Assembly (NCBI RefSeq): GCF_002278035.1
Contig: NZ_CP022604.1
Location: forward strand, 1,488,001 to 1,552,000
Direction: 5' to 3'
Length of the DNA: 64,000 nucleotides
Origin: Ochrobactrum quorumnocens
Lineage (GTDB): Bacteria; Pseudomonadota; Alphaproteobacteria; Rhizobiales; Rhizobiaceae
The notes under the pieces: generated by a model
Seen by the model: only the letters and a program-made list of their open reading frames with translations
What the model was told of the DNA's origin: nothing
The model's database searches: none
In this document: in pieces, positions 1 to 11,099 of the stretch
Position numbering within the stretch: position 1 is the stretch's first letter
Layout: each line of letters starts with the position of its first letter
Translations under genes and position numbers: made by a program

Positions 1-1510
1 GGCGCGACGACAAACCATGGGTCAGGCGCTTGAGAAGGCTCATCGGTCCGCGTTCTTCCTGAACAGGCTGCTGAGGCGCTGCACGACGTGCATTGATTTC
101 TGCCTGAGCGACTGGGGGAAAGTCAGACACCGCCGGCATGCGTGGAGCAGGACGTGGCTGTGGAGCTGGTTCTGCATGCATCTGCTGTGGCTGCTGGTAT
201 GCCTGCGGCTGCATCGCATGAGCCGTCGCCTGATTGTTGATCATCTGCGGCTGTGGAGCTGCAGGACGGGCAACAGGTGCGCGTTCAAAGCTGTCAGCAG
301 CAGGAGCCTGGAAAATACGGCTCTGCGGACGGAAGTCTGGAGCAGCCGAAGCTGCAGGTGCAGCAGTCGCAGCTGGCATTTCACTTTCGATCGACTGAGC
401 AGCCGGAGCGGCTGATTCAGCCTGACGTGGCTGTTCAGTAACCGGAAGACGCAGAGCGCCATGCGGAGCCATTGGCTTTGCCTGCTGAGCGGCTGGTTTT
501 ACTGGCTGGCGAAATTCCAGCGGCGCCGGGGCCGCATCTCCAATCTGCTTGTCGATGCCGGTTGCAACAACGGATACACGGATGACGCCTTCGAGGCCTT
601 CGTCGAAGGTCGCGCCGAGAATGATGTTGGCTTCCGGATCAACTTCTTCGCGGATACGGGTTGCAGCTTCATCGACTTCAAAGAGGGTCATGTCACGACC
701 ACCAGTGATCGAGATCAGGAGACCCTTTGCACCGCGCATCGAAGTTTCGTCGAGCAGTGGATTAGCAATCGCGGCTTCAGCAGCAGCCATCGCACGGCCT
801 TCGCCCGAAGCTTCGCCGGTGCCCATCATCGCCTTGCCCATTTCGCGCATGACAGAACGAACGTCAGCAAAGTCGAGATTGATGAGGCCTTCCTTGACCA
901 TCAGATCGGTGATGCAGGCAACACCGGAATAGAGCACCTGATCGGCCATTGCGAAGGCGTCAGCGAAGGTGGTTTTGTCGTTGGCAATGCGGAAGAGGTT
1001 CTGGTTCGGAATGACGATCAGGGTATCGACGTTCTTCTGCAGTTCTTCGATGCCGTACTCAGCCGTCTTCATGCGGCGAGCACCTTCGAAGTGGAAAGGC
1101 TTGGTAACAACGCCAACGGTGAGGATACCGCGTTCGCGTGCTGCACGTGCCACAACAGGAGCGGCACCTGTACCGGTGCCACCGCCCATGCCTGCCGTTA
1201 CGAAGCACATATGCGTGCCGTTAAGATGATCGACGATTTCATCGATGCATTCTTCAGCGGCTGCGCGGCCAACTTCTGGCTGGGAGCCAGCACCGAGGCC
1301 TTCGGTGACAGCAGCGCCAAGCTGGATCATGCGTTCAGACTTTGACATCGTCAGAGCCTGCGCGTCGGTGTTGGCAACGACAAAATCCACGCCGCGCAGA
1401 CCGGCATTGATCATGTTGTTTACCGCGTTGCCGCCGCCACCGCCGACACCGAATACAGTGATGCGAGGCTTCAGCTCGGTGATGTCCGGCTTTTGCAGAT
1501 TAATGGTCAT
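1..1510 (-). CDS. ftsZ: Cell division GTPase FtsZ (3' end beyond window)
   Basis: FtsZ polymerises into the Z ring at midcell and recruits the division machinery. The minus-strand frame opens with ATG at 1508-1510 behind an AGAGGAAC ribosome binding site and stays open to the left edge (about 503 codons). The tubulin signature GGGTGTG lies at about residues 109-115, and the glycine-rich nucleotide-binding loop [12 protein letters not shown] is near residue 20. After the GTPase and C-terminal core (about residue 320) comes a long Ala/Pro/Gln-rich linker, as in alphaproteobacterial FtsZ. The conserved C-terminal peptide that binds FtsA is not in the window, so the gene is partial. It follows ftsA after 107 bases, room enough for its own promoter. 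Confidence 0.97.
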   Translation of the reverse strand, partial: MTINLQKPDITELKPRITVFGVGGGGGNAVNNMINAGLRGVDFVVANTDAQALTMSKSERMIQLGAAVTEGLGAGSQPEVGRAAAEECIDEIVDHLNGTHMCFVTAGMGGGTGTGAAPVVARAARERGILTVGVVTKPFHFEGARRMKTAEYGIEELQKNVDTLIVIPNQNLFRIANDKTTFADAFAMADQVLYSGVACITDLMVKEGLINLDFADVRSVMREMGKAMMGTGEASGEGRAMAAAEAAIANPLLDETSMRGAKGLLISITGGRDMTLFEVDEAATRIREEVDPEANIILGATFDEGLEGVIRVSVVATGIDKQIGDAAPAPLEFRQPVKPAAQQAKPMAPHGALRLPVTEQPRQAESAAPAAQSIESEMPAATAAPAASAAPDFRPQSRIFQAPAADSFERAPVARPAAPQPQMINNQATAHAMQPQAYQQPQQMHAEPAPQPRPAPRMPAVSDFPPVAQAEINARRAAPQQPVQEERGPMSLLKRLTHGLSSR

Positions 1511-1617
1511 GGTTCTCGTTCCTCTTAAGCCTCTCACCGCTTCGCCGCCGCGGTGCTAATTGGTTATTACGCTGATGGTTACGCCCACATCACGCAATCA
1601 AATCACTCAATGTGTAC

Positions 1618-2940
1618 TCAAAAACTCTCTCTCAGCCATTGGCCGACACGTTGAATCCGCCCGCCCGTACCAGTCATAAGACCGGAGGAGGCTGCCTTCA
1701 CTGACCGTTCTTCAATGCCTGCCACCTGAGGGTAGATCAGAAGTCCGACGGTCGCGGAGAAAGCCGCACCCTTAGCCGCCTCAGGCAATCCCGCTATGCC
1801 TAGCGGACGCCCGATACGTACATTTCTTGCAAGAATCCGTCGCGCAGCTTCAGGCATGCCCGGCAACTGGCTTGCGCCGCCTGTCAGGACAACACGCTTG
1901 CCGACAATATGTCCGAGGCCGGACTGGTTCAGCCTGTCGCGAACCAGTTCCAGTGTTTCTTCCACTCTTGCACGGATGATCCGCGTCAGTACCGAGCGCG
2001 GATATTGATTGGGTACATCACGCTCGTCGTCGCCGATTGGCGGAACTGAGATGAGGTCGCGGTCATCGGCAGCGCTTGGCAGCGCCGAGCCGTACATGAC
2101 CTTGAGACGCTCAGCATCCTCCATACGGGTGGAGAAGCCGCGTGCCACGTCCATCGTGACGTGATTGCCGCCAATGGCAACAGCATCAGCGTGAATGAAC
2201 TTACCTTCGGAAAAGACCGAAATCGTCGTCGTGCCACCGCCCATATCGATGCAAGCCGCACCCATTTCAGCTTCATCACCTACGAGCGCCGCAAGGCCAC
2301 TCGCATAAGGGGTGGCAACGATAGCTTCGACCGAAAGGTGGCAACGATTGATGCAGAGTTCGAGATTGCGCAATGGCGCTGCATCAGCGGTTAGCACGTG
2401 CATGTCAACGCCGAGGCTATCGCCCAGCATTCCGAGCGGATCGCGAATGCCGCGTTCGCCATCAAGTGTGTAGCCAACCGGCAGCGAATGAACGAGGTGA
2501 CGTTCTGCTGCAAGAGCCTGCTTGGCGCCAGCGGCCAGTACTCGGCGAATATCAGTCTGCTCGACTTCATGACCGCCGAGATTGACGCTCGCGGTAAAGG
2601 TTTCACTCTTGAGGCGTCCAGCAGAAATATTGACGATAAGGCTATCAACCGTCAGCCCAGCCATGCGCTCGGCAGCATCAACTGCGAGACGAATGGACTG
2701 TTCAGCCGCATCCAGATCAATGATGACACCGGACTTCACACCGCGCGAACGCTGATGACCGATGCCAAGCACTTCCATGCGATGCGTGCGACCCGGCAGC
2801 AGCGCGCCACTTTCATGTGGACGCAAGCGCGCAATTACACAGGAAACCTTGCTTGAACCAACATCCAGAACCGTTAGAAGGCGCACCTTGCGCCCTGAAG
2901 TTCCGACCGGTGATGAACCTTTTCCGCCAAGAATACTCAT
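1618..2940 (-). CDS. ftsA: Cell division protein FtsA
   Basis: FtsA is the actin-like ATPase that ties FtsZ filaments to the inner membrane. The 440-residue product has the actin-fold phosphate 1 segment LDVGSSKVSC near residue 25 and the later loops DMGGGTT and LTGGASQLPG. An approximately 20-residue N-terminal extension precedes the fold. The length matches alphaproteobacterial FtsA. The ATG at 2938-2940 overlaps the ftsQ stop by four bases (ATGA), so translation is probably coupled. The C-terminal residues, ending GQWLRESF, could form the amphipathic membrane-targeting helix of the family. Confidence 0.97.
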   Translation of the reverse strand: MSILGGKGSSPVGTSGRKVRLLTVLDVGSSKVSCVIARLRPHESGALLPGRTHRMEVLGIGHQRSRGVKSGVIIDLDAAEQSIRLAVDAAERMAGLTVDSLIVNISAGRLKSETFTASVNLGGHEVEQTDIRRVLAAGAKQALAAERHLVHSLPVGYTLDGERGIRDPLGMLGDSLGVDMHVLTADAAPLRNLELCINRCHLSVEAIVATPYASGLAALVGDEAEMGAACIDMGGGTTTISVFSEGKFIHADAVAIGGNHVTMDVARGFSTRMEDAERLKVMYGSALPSAADDRDLISVPPIGDDERDVPNQYPRSVLTRIIRARVEETLELVRDRLNQSGLGHIVGKRVVLTGGASQLPGMPEAARRILARNVRIGRPLGIAGLPEAAKGAAFSATVGLLIYPQVAGIEERSVKAASSGLMTGTGGRIQRVGQWLRESF

Positions 2941-3884
2941 ACGCGCTTCCCCGTGCGGGATAATTCTTTTTTACGCTCCGCCAAAAACTTCTGGCGTTGC
3001 TCCATGCCACTCGCAGTCAATTGAACGGTAACGCGATCATCCAGACGAAGATCGACAGATGCGATATCACGCGACAGAAGTTGCTTTTCGCTATCCAGAC
3101 GCTCAACCTCGGCGAGAGCCTTCATCGGCTCATCTTCCGGCAGCATAATGCGAACGCCATTTTCGAGCAGAATATCCCAACGGCGGTCAGCGACGCGGAT
3201 ATAGGCACGAACCTTGCCAGCCAGCCCCGGATAGGCCGCAACCTCGTCTACGAAGCCCTTAACGCGCTTTTCGGCACCCTCACCCACGACAAGCGGGAGA
3301 GCGTTGTAACGACCCGGACGAAATGGAACGATGGTATCGCCGGCAGAATCAATCAAAGAAAGCTCCTGGCCGTTCTGCCAGACGGCGAATGCCTTGCGCT
3401 CTTCGAGAGAAACAAGCAGCGTACCCGGATAAACCTTACGCACTTCTGCGCCTTCAACCCAAGGCAGCTTTGCGATAGCCTGACGCGCCTGTTCGGCACT
3501 CAAACCGACCAGTGAGGTTTCACCATCCAGCTCAAGCTGACCCAGAATATCGATGTCAGAAGTTTCGCTGTTGCCAACGACCTTTACGTCTTCAATCGCA
3601 AAGCCAAATGTCGAAGCCGTTGCCTTGACCATGTTTTCGGAATGGCCGCCAAGGACCATGCCATAAATACCAGTTGCTCCGAGAAAGCCGAGCATGCCAA
3701 TCGTGCCAGCATAGCGTGGAACGTTGATATTGCCCTGAAACAGACGGACAGCAAAGCGGAATGGCTTCCGCAGAAGGCGCGGCAGAACAAAGGCTGCACC
3801 CGATGCATCCCGCATCGCGCCCGAACGCCTATATTCCTGAGATCTGCCGTTTACCGCAAACAAGACGCGTCCTCCACCATCCAA
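2937..3884 (-). CDS. ftsQ: Cell division protein FtsQ
   Basis: FtsQ is a bitopic inner-membrane protein of the divisome that links early and late division proteins through FtsL/FtsB. The 315-residue product has a basic cytoplasmic N-terminus, one membrane segment at about residues 62-82 ([18 protein letters not shown]), a POTRA domain (about 95-170) and the FtsQ domain. It lies between ddlB (34-base overlap with the chosen start) and ftsA (4-base overlap), the usual order. Upstream of 3884 the ribosome binding site is weak. An in-frame ATG at 3815 would shorten the cytoplasmic tail by 23 residues and is a real alternative. Confidence 0.93.
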   Translation of the reverse strand: MDGGGRVLFAVNGRSQEYRRSGAMRDASGAAFVLPRLLRKPFRFAVRLFQGNINVPRYAGTIGMLGFLGATGIYGMVLGGHSENMVKATASTFGFAIEDVKVVGNSETSDIDILGQLELDGETSLVGLSAEQARQAIAKLPWVEGAEVRKVYPGTLLVSLEERKAFAVWQNGQELSLIDSAGDTIVPFRPGRYNALPLVVGEGAEKRVKGFVDEVAAYPGLAGKVRAYIRVADRRWDILLENGVRIMLPEDEPMKALAEVERLDSEKQLLSRDIASVDLRLDDRVTVQLTASGMEQRQKFLAERKKELSRTGKRV

Positions 3885-4798
3885 CTCAACAATTCACCAA
3901 AAGAGATACCTGCCGCCTTCGCGATATCAGGCACGAGCGATGTAGGAGTCATTCCTGGCTGGGTGTTAATTTCCAGCCAAATAACTTCGCCTTCTTCGGA
4001 AAAACGATCATCGAAACGGAAGTCTGATCTGCTTACGCCCCGACACCCGATTGCCCGATGCGCCGTAAGGGCCATTGTTTGTATTTTTTGGTAAATATTT
4101 GGTAAAATTTTTGCCGGACATGCGTGAGTTGATGCGCCAGCCACATATTTTGAATCATAATCGTAGAACTGATGACCCACTGGAATGATCTCGCAGACAT
4201 CCATCGCGCGATCACCCATCACAGCGCAGGTCAATTCACGACCGGCAATATAACCCTCGACCATGACCTCATCGCCATAGCGCCAGTCAGTAGAACCAAT
4301 AATCTGAGGCGGATGCGACTGGTCTTCCTTGACGATAACGACACCGAAGCTTGAGCCTTCACGCACAGGTTTGACGACGTATGGCGGCTCCATCGGATGC
4401 TCTGAACCAATATCAAAACGGTTCATCAAACGTGATGGCGCAATAGCCACACCGGCAGCAGCAGCAACCTTCTTGGCGCGATCTTTGTCCATGGCAAGCG
4501 CCGAAGCGAGCACGCCGGAATGCGTGTAAGGGATCTGAAGATATTCAAGGATACCCTGAATAGCGCCATCCTCACCAAAAGGGCCATGCAACGCATTGAA
4601 CGCCACATCAGGCCTCAGCTCTGCAAGAACGCTGGCAACATTGCGGTCGACATCGATACGCGTGACGCGGTAGCCGCACTCTTCAAGCGTTGTCGCACAG
4701 GCAGCACCGGAGGATAGGCTGACAGGACGCTCAGAAGAGAAACCGCCCATCAAAACGGCAACATGCTTTACAGCCTTCTGTCCAGCCACGTTAGTCAT
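3851..4798 (-). CDS. ddlB: D-alanine--D-alanine ligase
   Basis: Joins two D-alanines with ATP to give the dipeptide that MurF adds to the peptidoglycan precursor. The 315-residue product is an ATP-grasp enzyme: the N-terminal [12 protein letters not shown] motif, HGPFGEDG (about residues 70-77), the central [11 protein letters not shown] grasp segment and the C-terminal [15 protein letters not shown] metal/substrate motif are all present. It is the first gene of the ddlB-ftsQ-ftsA-ftsZ block, separated from murB by about 245 bases with a terminator. The start is uncertain: GAGGGG directly abuts the ATG at 4798, whereas its spacing to an in-frame GTG at 4789 (nine bases) is more normal. Confidence 0.94.
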   Translation of the reverse strand: MTNVAGQKAVKHVAVLMGGFSSERPVSLSSGAACATTLEECGYRVTRIDVDRNVASVLAELRPDVAFNALHGPFGEDGAIQGILEYLQIPYTHSGVLASALAMDKDRAKKVAAAAGVAIAPSRLMNRFDIGSEHPMEPPYVVKPVREGSSFGVVIVKEDQSHPPQIIGSTDWRYGDEVMVEGYIAGRELTCAVMGDRAMDVCEIIPVGHQFYDYDSKYVAGASTHACPAKILPNIYQKIQTMALTAHRAIGCRGVSRSDFRFDDRFSEEGEVIWLEINTQPGMTPTSLVPDIAKAAGISFGELLSWMVEDASCLR

Positions 4799-4891
4799 CC
4801 CCTCTGCGCATTCCCTGCGCTCGAATCAAAAATAGAATCAGGATAGCCCGGCGACACAAGCCGCAGACACCCAAGTCAGGAAAACCCTGAC

Positions 4892-4939
4892 GAATCAAAT
4901 CACTGTACGGTTAACCATAAAGAATCAGAGAGTTGATTC
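4892..4939. promoter_or_regulatory. Cluster of GANTC sites with a CtrA half-site upstream of ddlB-ftsQAZ
   Basis: Within 48 bases there are three GANTC sequences (4892-4896, 4922-4926, 4935-4939), the target of the CcrM methyltransferase, and TTAACCAT at 4911-4918, which matches the CtrA half-site. They lie 94-141 bases upstream of the ddlB start, beyond the murB terminator. In Caulobacter the ftsQA promoter region is under CtrA and methylation control. The same here is inference from motif matches only. Confidence 0.5.
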
Positions 4940-4992
4940 CGTGGCAAGCCCCTATCAAAAGGGGAGCAACTTACGCATGACTCAACAAGCGC

Positions 4993-5028
4993 AAAAAAGC
5001 CCGGTATTTCAGTGGGAAATCCGGGCTT
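4993..5028 (-). terminator. Rho-independent terminator of the rsmH-murB operon
   Basis: Read on the minus strand just past the murB stop, AAGCCCGG and CCGGGCTT form a stem that is extended by ATTTC/GAAAT pairs and ends in a run of six T. It separates the rsmH-to-murB operon from ddlB-ftsQAZ. Confidence 0.85.
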
Positions 5029-5044
5029 CTTAAAATGTTAATTT

Positions 5045-5998
5045 TTATAAGAATTCTTTCACTTGCTTGCCTTCTTGGAACAAGCCGAGCCGTTTAATCT
5101 CCCAATGAAGGCGAATGCCGGAATTCTCATAAACTTTAGCGCGAACTGTCTCACCGAGCGTTTCGAGGTCATATCCGGTCGCATTGCCGGTATTGATCAT
5201 GAAATTGCAGTGCATCTCTGACATCTGCGCCCCACCGACACGCAGACCACGACAGCCTGCCTTGTCGATTTCTTTCCATGCGGATGTGCCTTCGGGGTTC
5301 TTGAAGGTTGAACCGCCGGTTTTTTCGCGCACAGGCTGTACTGTCTCGCGGTGATTCTGCACCTCGTCCATCGCCTTTTTGATTTCCTCCCGGTCGCCCG
5401 GAATGCCCTCAAACAATGCTGAAGTGAAGATCAAATCTGGTGAAGCCGATGAGTGCCGATAGGCATAGCCCATATCGGCATTGGACAGGATGTGCAGATC
5501 GCCCTTGCGATCAAGTGCGCGCACTTCCACTACGCGTTCGCGCGTTTCAACGCCATTAGCACCCGCATTCATGCGCAAAGCGCCACCGATGCCACCGGGA
5601 ATGCCGTGATAGAAATGAAAGCCACCAAGACCAGCGTCAAGGGCCGCAGCAGCCACGCGCTTGTCTGGCGTTGCCGTCCCTGCCCTGAGCTGTGTTTCAG
5701 AAACCTGCTGAACTTCTCCAAAGCCCTTGGCCGACAAACGAACCACAAAGCCCGGGATACCGCCGTCACGTACCAGCAGATTGGAGCCGATACCTACAAC
5801 CAGAAGCGGAATCTCTTCTGGCACAGCTTTCAGAAATTCCGACAAGTCTTCTTCGTCAGCTGGTTGGAACAAAACCTGTGCAGGGCCACCGGCACGGAAC
5901 CAAGTGATCTTGTCCATGCCAGTATCCGGCATCAGCTTGCCGCGCAGGCCCGACAGCTTGCCGTCGAGCTTCTTGAGAAGCGCCTCGCCGCTTTCCAT
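5045..5998 (-). CDS. murB: UDP-N-acetylenolpyruvoylglucosamine reductase
   Basis: Reduces UDP-GlcNAc-enolpyruvate with NADPH and FAD to UDP-MurNAc in the cytoplasm. The 317-residue product shows the FAD-binding [15 protein letters not shown] segment (about residues 72-86), [16 protein letters not shown] (about 134-149), and the catalytic [10 protein letters not shown] (about 228-237) with the serine proton donor; this pattern fits type II MurB, which lacks the extra Tyr loop. The start overlaps the murC stop by one base (TAATG). It is the last gene before the terminator at 4993-5028. Confidence 0.96.
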   Translation of the reverse strand: MESGEALLKKLDGKLSGLRGKLMPDTGMDKITWFRAGGPAQVLFQPADEEDLSEFLKAVPEEIPLLVVGIGSNLLVRDGGIPGFVVRLSAKGFGEVQQVSETQLRAGTATPDKRVAAAALDAGLGGFHFYHGIPGGIGGALRMNAGANGVETRERVVEVRALDRKGDLHILSNADMGYAYRHSSASPDLIFTSALFEGIPGDREEIKKAMDEVQNHRETVQPVREKTGGSTFKNPEGTSAWKEIDKAGCRGLRVGGAQMSEMHCNFMINTGNATGYDLETLGETVRAKVYENSGIRLHWEIKRLGLFQEGKQVKEFL

Positions 5999-7404
5999 TA
6001 CTTGCTTCCCTGTTCAGCCAGTTCTTTGGGAAGCGCATAAGCCCATTGCGTAATATTGCCTGCACCCAGACAAACCACGAAATCACCGGGTTCAGCGATG
6101 GATGCCACCAGTGGCGCAAGTGCCTCCGGCCCGCTTGCATAACGCGCGTCGCGGTGACCAGCCGTTTTGATACGCGAAACCAGCGCGTCCGAATTCACGC
6201 CCTCAATCGGGTCTTCGCCAGCGGTATAAACTGGCGTCACAATGACTGTATCGGCGTCGTTGAAGCACGCTGCAAACTCATCAAACAGGCTGTGCAGACG
6301 CGTATAGCGATGCGGCTGGACGATACCGACGACTCGCCCCTTGGTTGCTTCGCGTGCGGCTTTCAGCACAGCGCGGATTTCAACGGGGTGATGTCCATAA
6401 TCATCAAATATCTCGACACCATTCCACGAACCCGTATGCGTAAAGCGGCGTTTCACACCACCGAATGCTCCAAGACCACGACGGATATCGTCGGGTGAAA
6501 TACCCAGCTCATGCGCCACGGCAATCGCAGCTGTGGCGTTGGAAACATTGTGCAGACCCGGCATTGGCAGACGCAGGTCTTTGATCTCCGTCGTCTCACC
6601 CTTGCGCGAACGGATCAGCACGTCAAACAGGCTGACAGCACCTTCCATGCGATGGTTGAGAAAACGCACATCAGCCTGCGGGTTTTGCCCATAGGTCACA
6701 ATACGACGATCCTCAATGCGGCTCACCAGAGCCTGAACTTCCGGATGATCGAGGCACATCACACCAAAACCGTAGAATGGCACGTTCTCAACGAACTGCG
6801 CGAAAGCTGCGCGCACATTGTCGAAATTGCCGTAATGGTCGAGGTGTTCGGGATCGATATTGGTTACAACCGCGATATCAGCTGGAAGCTTCAGGAACGT
6901 GCCGTCGCTTTCATCCGCTTCAACAACCATCCAGTCGCCATCGCCCATACGGGCATTGGTGCCATATGCATTGATGATGCCGCCATTGATCACGGTCGGA
7001 TCAAGATGACCGGCATCAAGCAAGGCTGCCACCATTGAGGTCGTTGTGGTTTTGCCGTGTGTGCCGCCAATAGCAACTGCACGTCGGAAGCGCATCAGTT
7101 CAGCCAGCATTTCAGCGCGGCGAACGATTGGCAGAAGTTTTTCACGTGCAGCGACAAGCTCAGGGTTGTTTTTGCGGATCGCAGTCGAGACGACTATCAC
7201 TTCCGCGTCGCCAAGGTTCTCGGCCTTGTGGCCGACAAAGACCTCAATGCCCTTCTCGCGCAGACGCTGCACATTGGCGCTGTCTGATTGATCAGAGCCT
7301 TGAACCTTATAGCCGAGATTGTGCAGCACTTCCGCAATGCCGCTCATGCCGATGCCGCCTATCCCGATAAAATGGACAAGCCCGATATTCAGCGGCATTT
7401 TCAT
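5998..7404 (-). CDS. murC: UDP-N-acetylmuramate--L-alanine ligase
   Basis: Adds L-alanine to UDP-MurNAc, the first amino acid ligation of the stem peptide. The 468-residue product has the N-terminal Rossmann motif [12 protein letters not shown] (about residues 11-22), the ATP-binding P-loop GTHGKTTT (about 114-121), EADESDGTF in the central domain and [10 protein letters not shown] typical of MurC. Its ATG overlaps the murG stop by four bases (ATGA) and its stop overlaps the murB start, so murG, murC and murB are probably translated in a coupled way. Confidence 0.97.
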   Translation of the reverse strand: MKMPLNIGLVHFIGIGGIGMSGIAEVLHNLGYKVQGSDQSDSANVQRLREKGIEVFVGHKAENLGDAEVIVVSTAIRKNNPELVAAREKLLPIVRRAEMLAELMRFRRAVAIGGTHGKTTTTSMVAALLDAGHLDPTVINGGIINAYGTNARMGDGDWMVVEADESDGTFLKLPADIAVVTNIDPEHLDHYGNFDNVRAAFAQFVENVPFYGFGVMCLDHPEVQALVSRIEDRRIVTYGQNPQADVRFLNHRMEGAVSLFDVLIRSRKGETTEIKDLRLPMPGLHNVSNATAAIAVAHELGISPDDIRRGLGAFGGVKRRFTHTGSWNGVEIFDDYGHHPVEIRAVLKAAREATKGRVVGIVQPHRYTRLHSLFDEFAACFNDADTVIVTPVYTAGEDPIEGVNSDALVSRIKTAGHRDARYASGPEALAPLVASIAEPGDFVVCLGAGNITQWAYALPKELAEQGSK

Positions 7405-8528
7405 GGCCGGTTTCCTTTTTTCAATTCTTGTACTGATTTACCTGCTGCAATAGCCTCTGACAGATCGGCAAGCAACTGTGCGGCATCCGGCTTACCAACG
7501 CTTTTTGCAGCTTTTGCCTGTTGTTCAAGCCTTTCAGGCTCGTTCATGGCTGAACTGATGATCTCAGCCAGTCGCTGTGCAGTCAGCTCAGACTGTCGCA
7601 CGACCTGACCACCACCTGCTGCCGCGAGCGCCGCCGCATTGGCTGCCTGATCATGATCGAGCGCATGCGGGAACGGCACCAGCATGGCTGGACGGCCAAT
7701 CACCGCGATTTCTGAAACCGTCGAAGCACCCGAACGGGAGATCACGAAATGTGCATCCGCAATGCGTGCAGGCATGTCGTTGAAGAACGGTGCCACATCG
7801 GCGGGGATTTTCAGATTCTGATAAGCCGTACGAACGGCAGCCTCGTCCTCTTTACGTGCTTGCTGTGTAATCAGCAATCGTGCGCGTTCGGCGTCCGACA
7901 ACAGCGCAATCGCTTCGGGTATGGCATTCGAGAAGAACTGCGCTCCCTGACTTCCACCAAACACCAGCAGACGAAAACGCTGGCCTTCTTTTGCAGGCTT
8001 ATAGGGCATATTGGCCGCAGCAAGCACAGGTGGGCGAACCGGATTACCGGTCGCAATAATCTTGTCGGCGTGTGCACCGCTCGTCTCAGGCAGGAAACCA
8101 CCGGCAATTGCTTTCACACGTCCCGCAAGGCCCTTATTGGCGCGACCCATGACGGCGTTCTGTTCATGTACGACGGTTGGGATTCCCAAATTACTTGCAG
8201 CATAAAGCGGTGGCAGCGTTGGATAGCCACCAAAGCCTGCAACCAGTTTCGGCTTCAATCGACGAAATAGTCTGCGCGAATCAAGATTGCCCTGCCACAA
8301 CAACCAGAAGGTCTTTATGAGTGCTATTGGATTGCGGCCTGAAATAGTGGCTGAACGGATCACATGCACATGGTCTTCGGCAAATGCACCGGCAAAACGC
8401 TGAGCACGCGCATCAGTCGCCAGATGCACATCCCAACCACGTATCTTCAATTCATGAGCCAGCGCTTCCGCCGGAAACAGATGACCGCCAGTTCCCCCGG
8501 CGGCCAATACGATTACGCCTTTTCCCAT
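7401..8528 (-). CDS. murG: Lipid II synthase MurG (UDP-GlcNAc transferase)
   Basis: Transfers GlcNAc from UDP-GlcNAc to lipid I at the inner face of the membrane to give lipid II. The product has the GT28 N-terminal loop [15 protein letters not shown], the second glycine-rich [12 protein letters not shown] stretch and the C-terminal GGSQGA and [11 protein letters not shown] donor-binding motifs. I start it at the ATG at 8526-8528 (375 residues), which has GAGGGG five bases upstream and leaves seven bases after ftsW. A longer reading from 8558 would run back into ftsW and add ten residues before the conserved N-terminus. Confidence 0.95.
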   Translation of the reverse strand: MGKGVIVLAAGGTGGHLFPAEALAHELKIRGWDVHLATDARAQRFAGAFAEDHVHVIRSATISGRNPIALIKTFWLLWQGNLDSRRLFRRLKPKLVAGFGGYPTLPPLYAASNLGIPTVVHEQNAVMGRANKGLAGRVKAIAGGFLPETSGAHADKIIATGNPVRPPVLAAANMPYKPAKEGQRFRLLVFGGSQGAQFFSNAIPEAIALLSDAERARLLITQQARKEDEAAVRTAYQNLKIPADVAPFFNDMPARIADAHFVISRSGASTVSEIAVIGRPAMLVPFPHALDHDQAANAAALAAAGGGQVVRQSELTAQRLAEIISSAMNEPERLEQQAKAAKSVGKPDAAQLLADLSEAIAAGKSVQELKKGNRP

Positions 8529-8535
8529 ATTCCCC

Positions 8536-9684
8536 TCACAAAGCCGGAATGCGCTCACCCATACTGACCGTATGCGTCATACGCGCTTCCGGACGGCGGC
8601 GTGTCAGCGCCAGAAGAATACCCATGGTGATCGCAATAGCGACCAGCGAGGAACCACCATAGGAAATGAATGGCAGCGTCATACCCTTGGCAGGCATCAG
8701 ATGCAGATTAACCGCCATGTTGATGATCGACTGGAAGCCAAACAGAATGACGATACCGGACACAGCCAAACGTGTGAAAGCATCGCGCTCACGAAGCGCA
8801 ATCGAAAGCCCGCGGATCACTATGAACGCAAAAAGCGCCATGATGATCATGCACAGAATGATGCCGTATTCTTCAGCCGCAACCGAGAAGATAAAGTCAG
8901 TGTGGCTGTCAGGGATGATGCGCTTGACCGTACCTTCGCCTGGACCTTGTCCAAACCAACCGCCGCGCAGAATGGCTTCGCGGCCTGCGTCCACTTGGAA
9001 CGTATCGCCCTCACCCGTCATGAAGCGGTTAACACGGCCTGCAACGTGATCAAATGTCAGATAAGCGCCAAAAGCACCGCAGACTGCAATGCCGCCGAGA
9101 ACCAGAATCCAGAACATTGGCAGGCCTGCCAGGAAGAACATTGCACCCCATGTGCCCGTCGTCAGCATGGTCTGGCCAAGGTCAGGCTGGAGCACAAGAA
9201 GCCCAACAGTCGCTATAAAAAGCAGCATTGCAAGGAAATTGCCCGGCATTTCGCCGCCACGTTCCCGCTCAGAGAAAAGCCACGCGCAAATGACCACAAA
9301 TGCGGGCTTCATGAACTCGGATGGCTGAATGGAAATGCCCGCAAGGCTTACCCAGCGGCGCGCGCCCTTGATCTCGATACCGACGAAAAGCGCTGCCGCC
9401 ATCAGCAACAGCGATGCGCCCAGCAAAACCAGCGCGAAGCGCCTGATCTGGCGTGGCGTCAGGAATGACACCCCGATCATCACGATCACAGCCGGGATCA
9501 TGAAGAAGGTCTGGCGCTCAACAAAATGGAAGCTGTCGAGGCCGATGCGCTGCGCAACGGCAGGACTTGCCGCAAAGGATAACAACACGCCAAGCCCCAT
9601 CAAGGCCAGACATGCAGCCAGAAAGTAACGGTCGATTGTCCACCACCAATTGGCGACAGGACCGCGGTCAACACGACTTACCAT
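8536..9684 (-). CDS. ftsW: Lipid II polymerase FtsW
   Basis: FtsW is the SEDS-family glycosyltransferase that polymerises septal glycan together with FtsI. The 382-residue product has about ten hydrophobic segments and the family signatures: [13 protein letters not shown] and QPSEFMKPA in the first half, [22 protein letters not shown] in the large periplasmic loop with its catalytic Asp, and [13 protein letters not shown] near the C-terminus. The start overlaps the murD stop by one base (TGATG). Confidence 0.96.
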   Translation of the reverse strand: MVSRVDRGPVANWWWTIDRYFLAACLALMGLGVLLSFAASPAVAQRIGLDSFHFVERQTFFMIPAVIVMIGVSFLTPRQIRRFALVLLGASLLLMAAALFVGIEIKGARRWVSLAGISIQPSEFMKPAFVVICAWLFSERERGGEMPGNFLAMLLFIATVGLLVLQPDLGQTMLTTGTWGAMFFLAGLPMFWILVLGGIAVCGAFGAYLTFDHVAGRVNRFMTGEGDTFQVDAGREAILRGGWFGQGPGEGTVKRIIPDSHTDFIFSVAAEEYGIILCMIIMALFAFIVIRGLSIALRERDAFTRLAVSGIVILFGFQSIINMAVNLHLMPAKGMTLPFISYGGSSLVAIAITMGILLALTRRRPEARMTHTVSMGERIPAL

Positions 9685-11087
9685 CAGCTTTCCCCTCTCA
9701 TCGGCTCAACACCCGGGAGCGCAAGAACGGCGTTACGGAATGCATCACCGCGTTTTTCAAAATTCTGAAACTGATCGAAACTCGCACATGCAGGTGAGAG
9801 CAGCACCGCAGGTTCGTTTGCTGCATCATTGCCTGCATCACGTGCAGCATGCTCGACGGCAATGGCCAAGGTGTCGGAAATCTCGAACGACACGGCATCC
9901 CCAAGCGTCGCAGCAAACTGCGCCGCTGCTTCACCAATAAGATAGGCTTTGGTGATGCGCGGGAAGAAGCTCGATAGCGATGTGATGCCACCAGCCTTGG
10001 GAACGCCTCCGGCGATCCAATAAATGTGATTGGCGAAAGACGACAGTGCAGGTGCAGTCGCTTCCGCATTGGTTGCTTTGGAATCGTTGACGAACAGAAC
10101 TTTGCCACGATATCCCACCTGCTCCATGCGGTGTGCAAGACCCGGAAAGCTCTTCAGACCAGCACGAATTTCTTCGATTGAAAGACCAATAGACAAACAG
10201 GCAGTGACTGCAGCCAACGCATTCTGCGCATTATGCGCGCCGCGCAGCGAACCAATACCTTCAAGTGAAGTCAGTTCTTCGATCTGACCATTTGTTGTCG
10301 AATAAAGCTTTGCGCCGTCAGCGAAGCTTCCATTCTCAAGGCGCTTATTCTTGGAGATACGTGCGACTTTTACACCCTTACTCTCAAGGCGTGTCGCAAT
10401 GTCCGCGCAATATTCATCGTCCACACCAATGATTGCCACACCGCTTTTCTCAACAAGCCGTTCTTTAATGGCGGCATAGTTTTCCATGGAGCCATGGCGG
10501 TCGAGATGATCAGGCGTAAGATTGAGAAGAATACCGGCAGTCGGATTAAGCGAAGGCGCCAGATCAATCTGGTAAGACGAACACTCGACCACATAGAAGC
10601 GGCTTGGTGCAGGCGGTTCCAGTGTGAGGATGGCCGTACCAATATTGCCGCCAAGCTGCATATCGCGACCGGACGCCTTGATAATATGCGCGATCAGCGC
10701 AGTCGTGGTCGATTTACCGTTGGTGCCGGTTATGGCGATAAACGGGCAGTCGGGCGCTATATGATTGCGCTCACGCGCAAAGAGTTCGACGTCACCGATG
10801 ACTTCAACGCCTGCGGCACGCGCCAGATCAACCGTCCAATGTGGCTTCGGATGAGTGAGAGGTACACCCGGCGAAAGCACAAAGGCAGCGAACTGCGACC
10901 AGTCCGCCTGCCTCAAATCACCAGTCGCAATCCCCGCGCTCTGAGCGCGGGCAACACTGTCGGGATTATCATCCCAGGCAATGATCTTCGCCCCACCAGC
11001 CACGATGGCCTTGGCAGTGGCGATGCCCGACCCGCCCAATCCGAAGAGGGCTACAGTCTTATCTTTAAGGGCGGTGATCGGGATCAT
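9684..11087 (-). CDS. murD: UDP-N-acetylmuramoylalanine--D-glutamate ligase
   Basis: Adds D-glutamate to UDP-MurNAc-L-Ala. The 467-residue Mur ligase has the N-terminal FGLGGSG Rossmann loop, the ATP-binding GTNGKST (about residues 121-127), the central [11 protein letters not shown] motif and [13 protein letters not shown] in the C-terminal domain, all typical of MurD. It lies 12 bases after mraY and shares one base with ftsW. Confidence 0.97.
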   Translation of the reverse strand: MIPITALKDKTVALFGLGGSGIATAKAIVAGGAKIIAWDDNPDSVARAQSAGIATGDLRQADWSQFAAFVLSPGVPLTHPKPHWTVDLARAAGVEVIGDVELFARERNHIAPDCPFIAITGTNGKSTTTALIAHIIKASGRDMQLGGNIGTAILTLEPPAPSRFYVVECSSYQIDLAPSLNPTAGILLNLTPDHLDRHGSMENYAAIKERLVEKSGVAIIGVDDEYCADIATRLESKGVKVARISKNKRLENGSFADGAKLYSTTNGQIEELTSLEGIGSLRGAHNAQNALAAVTACLSIGLSIEEIRAGLKSFPGLAHRMEQVGYRGKVLFVNDSKATNAEATAPALSSFANHIYWIAGGVPKAGGITSLSSFFPRITKAYLIGEAAAQFAATLGDAVSFEISDTLAIAVEHAARDAGNDAANEPAVLLSPACASFDQFQNFEKRGDAFRNAVLALPGVEPMRGES

Positions 11088-11099
11088 TCTTCGTGCCTG

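Noticed and set aside
461..1345. Long plus-strand open frame of 294 codons over ftsZ
   Set aside because: It is antisense to ftsZ, whose protein has clear GTPase motifs. The high GC at third positions opens the mirror frame.
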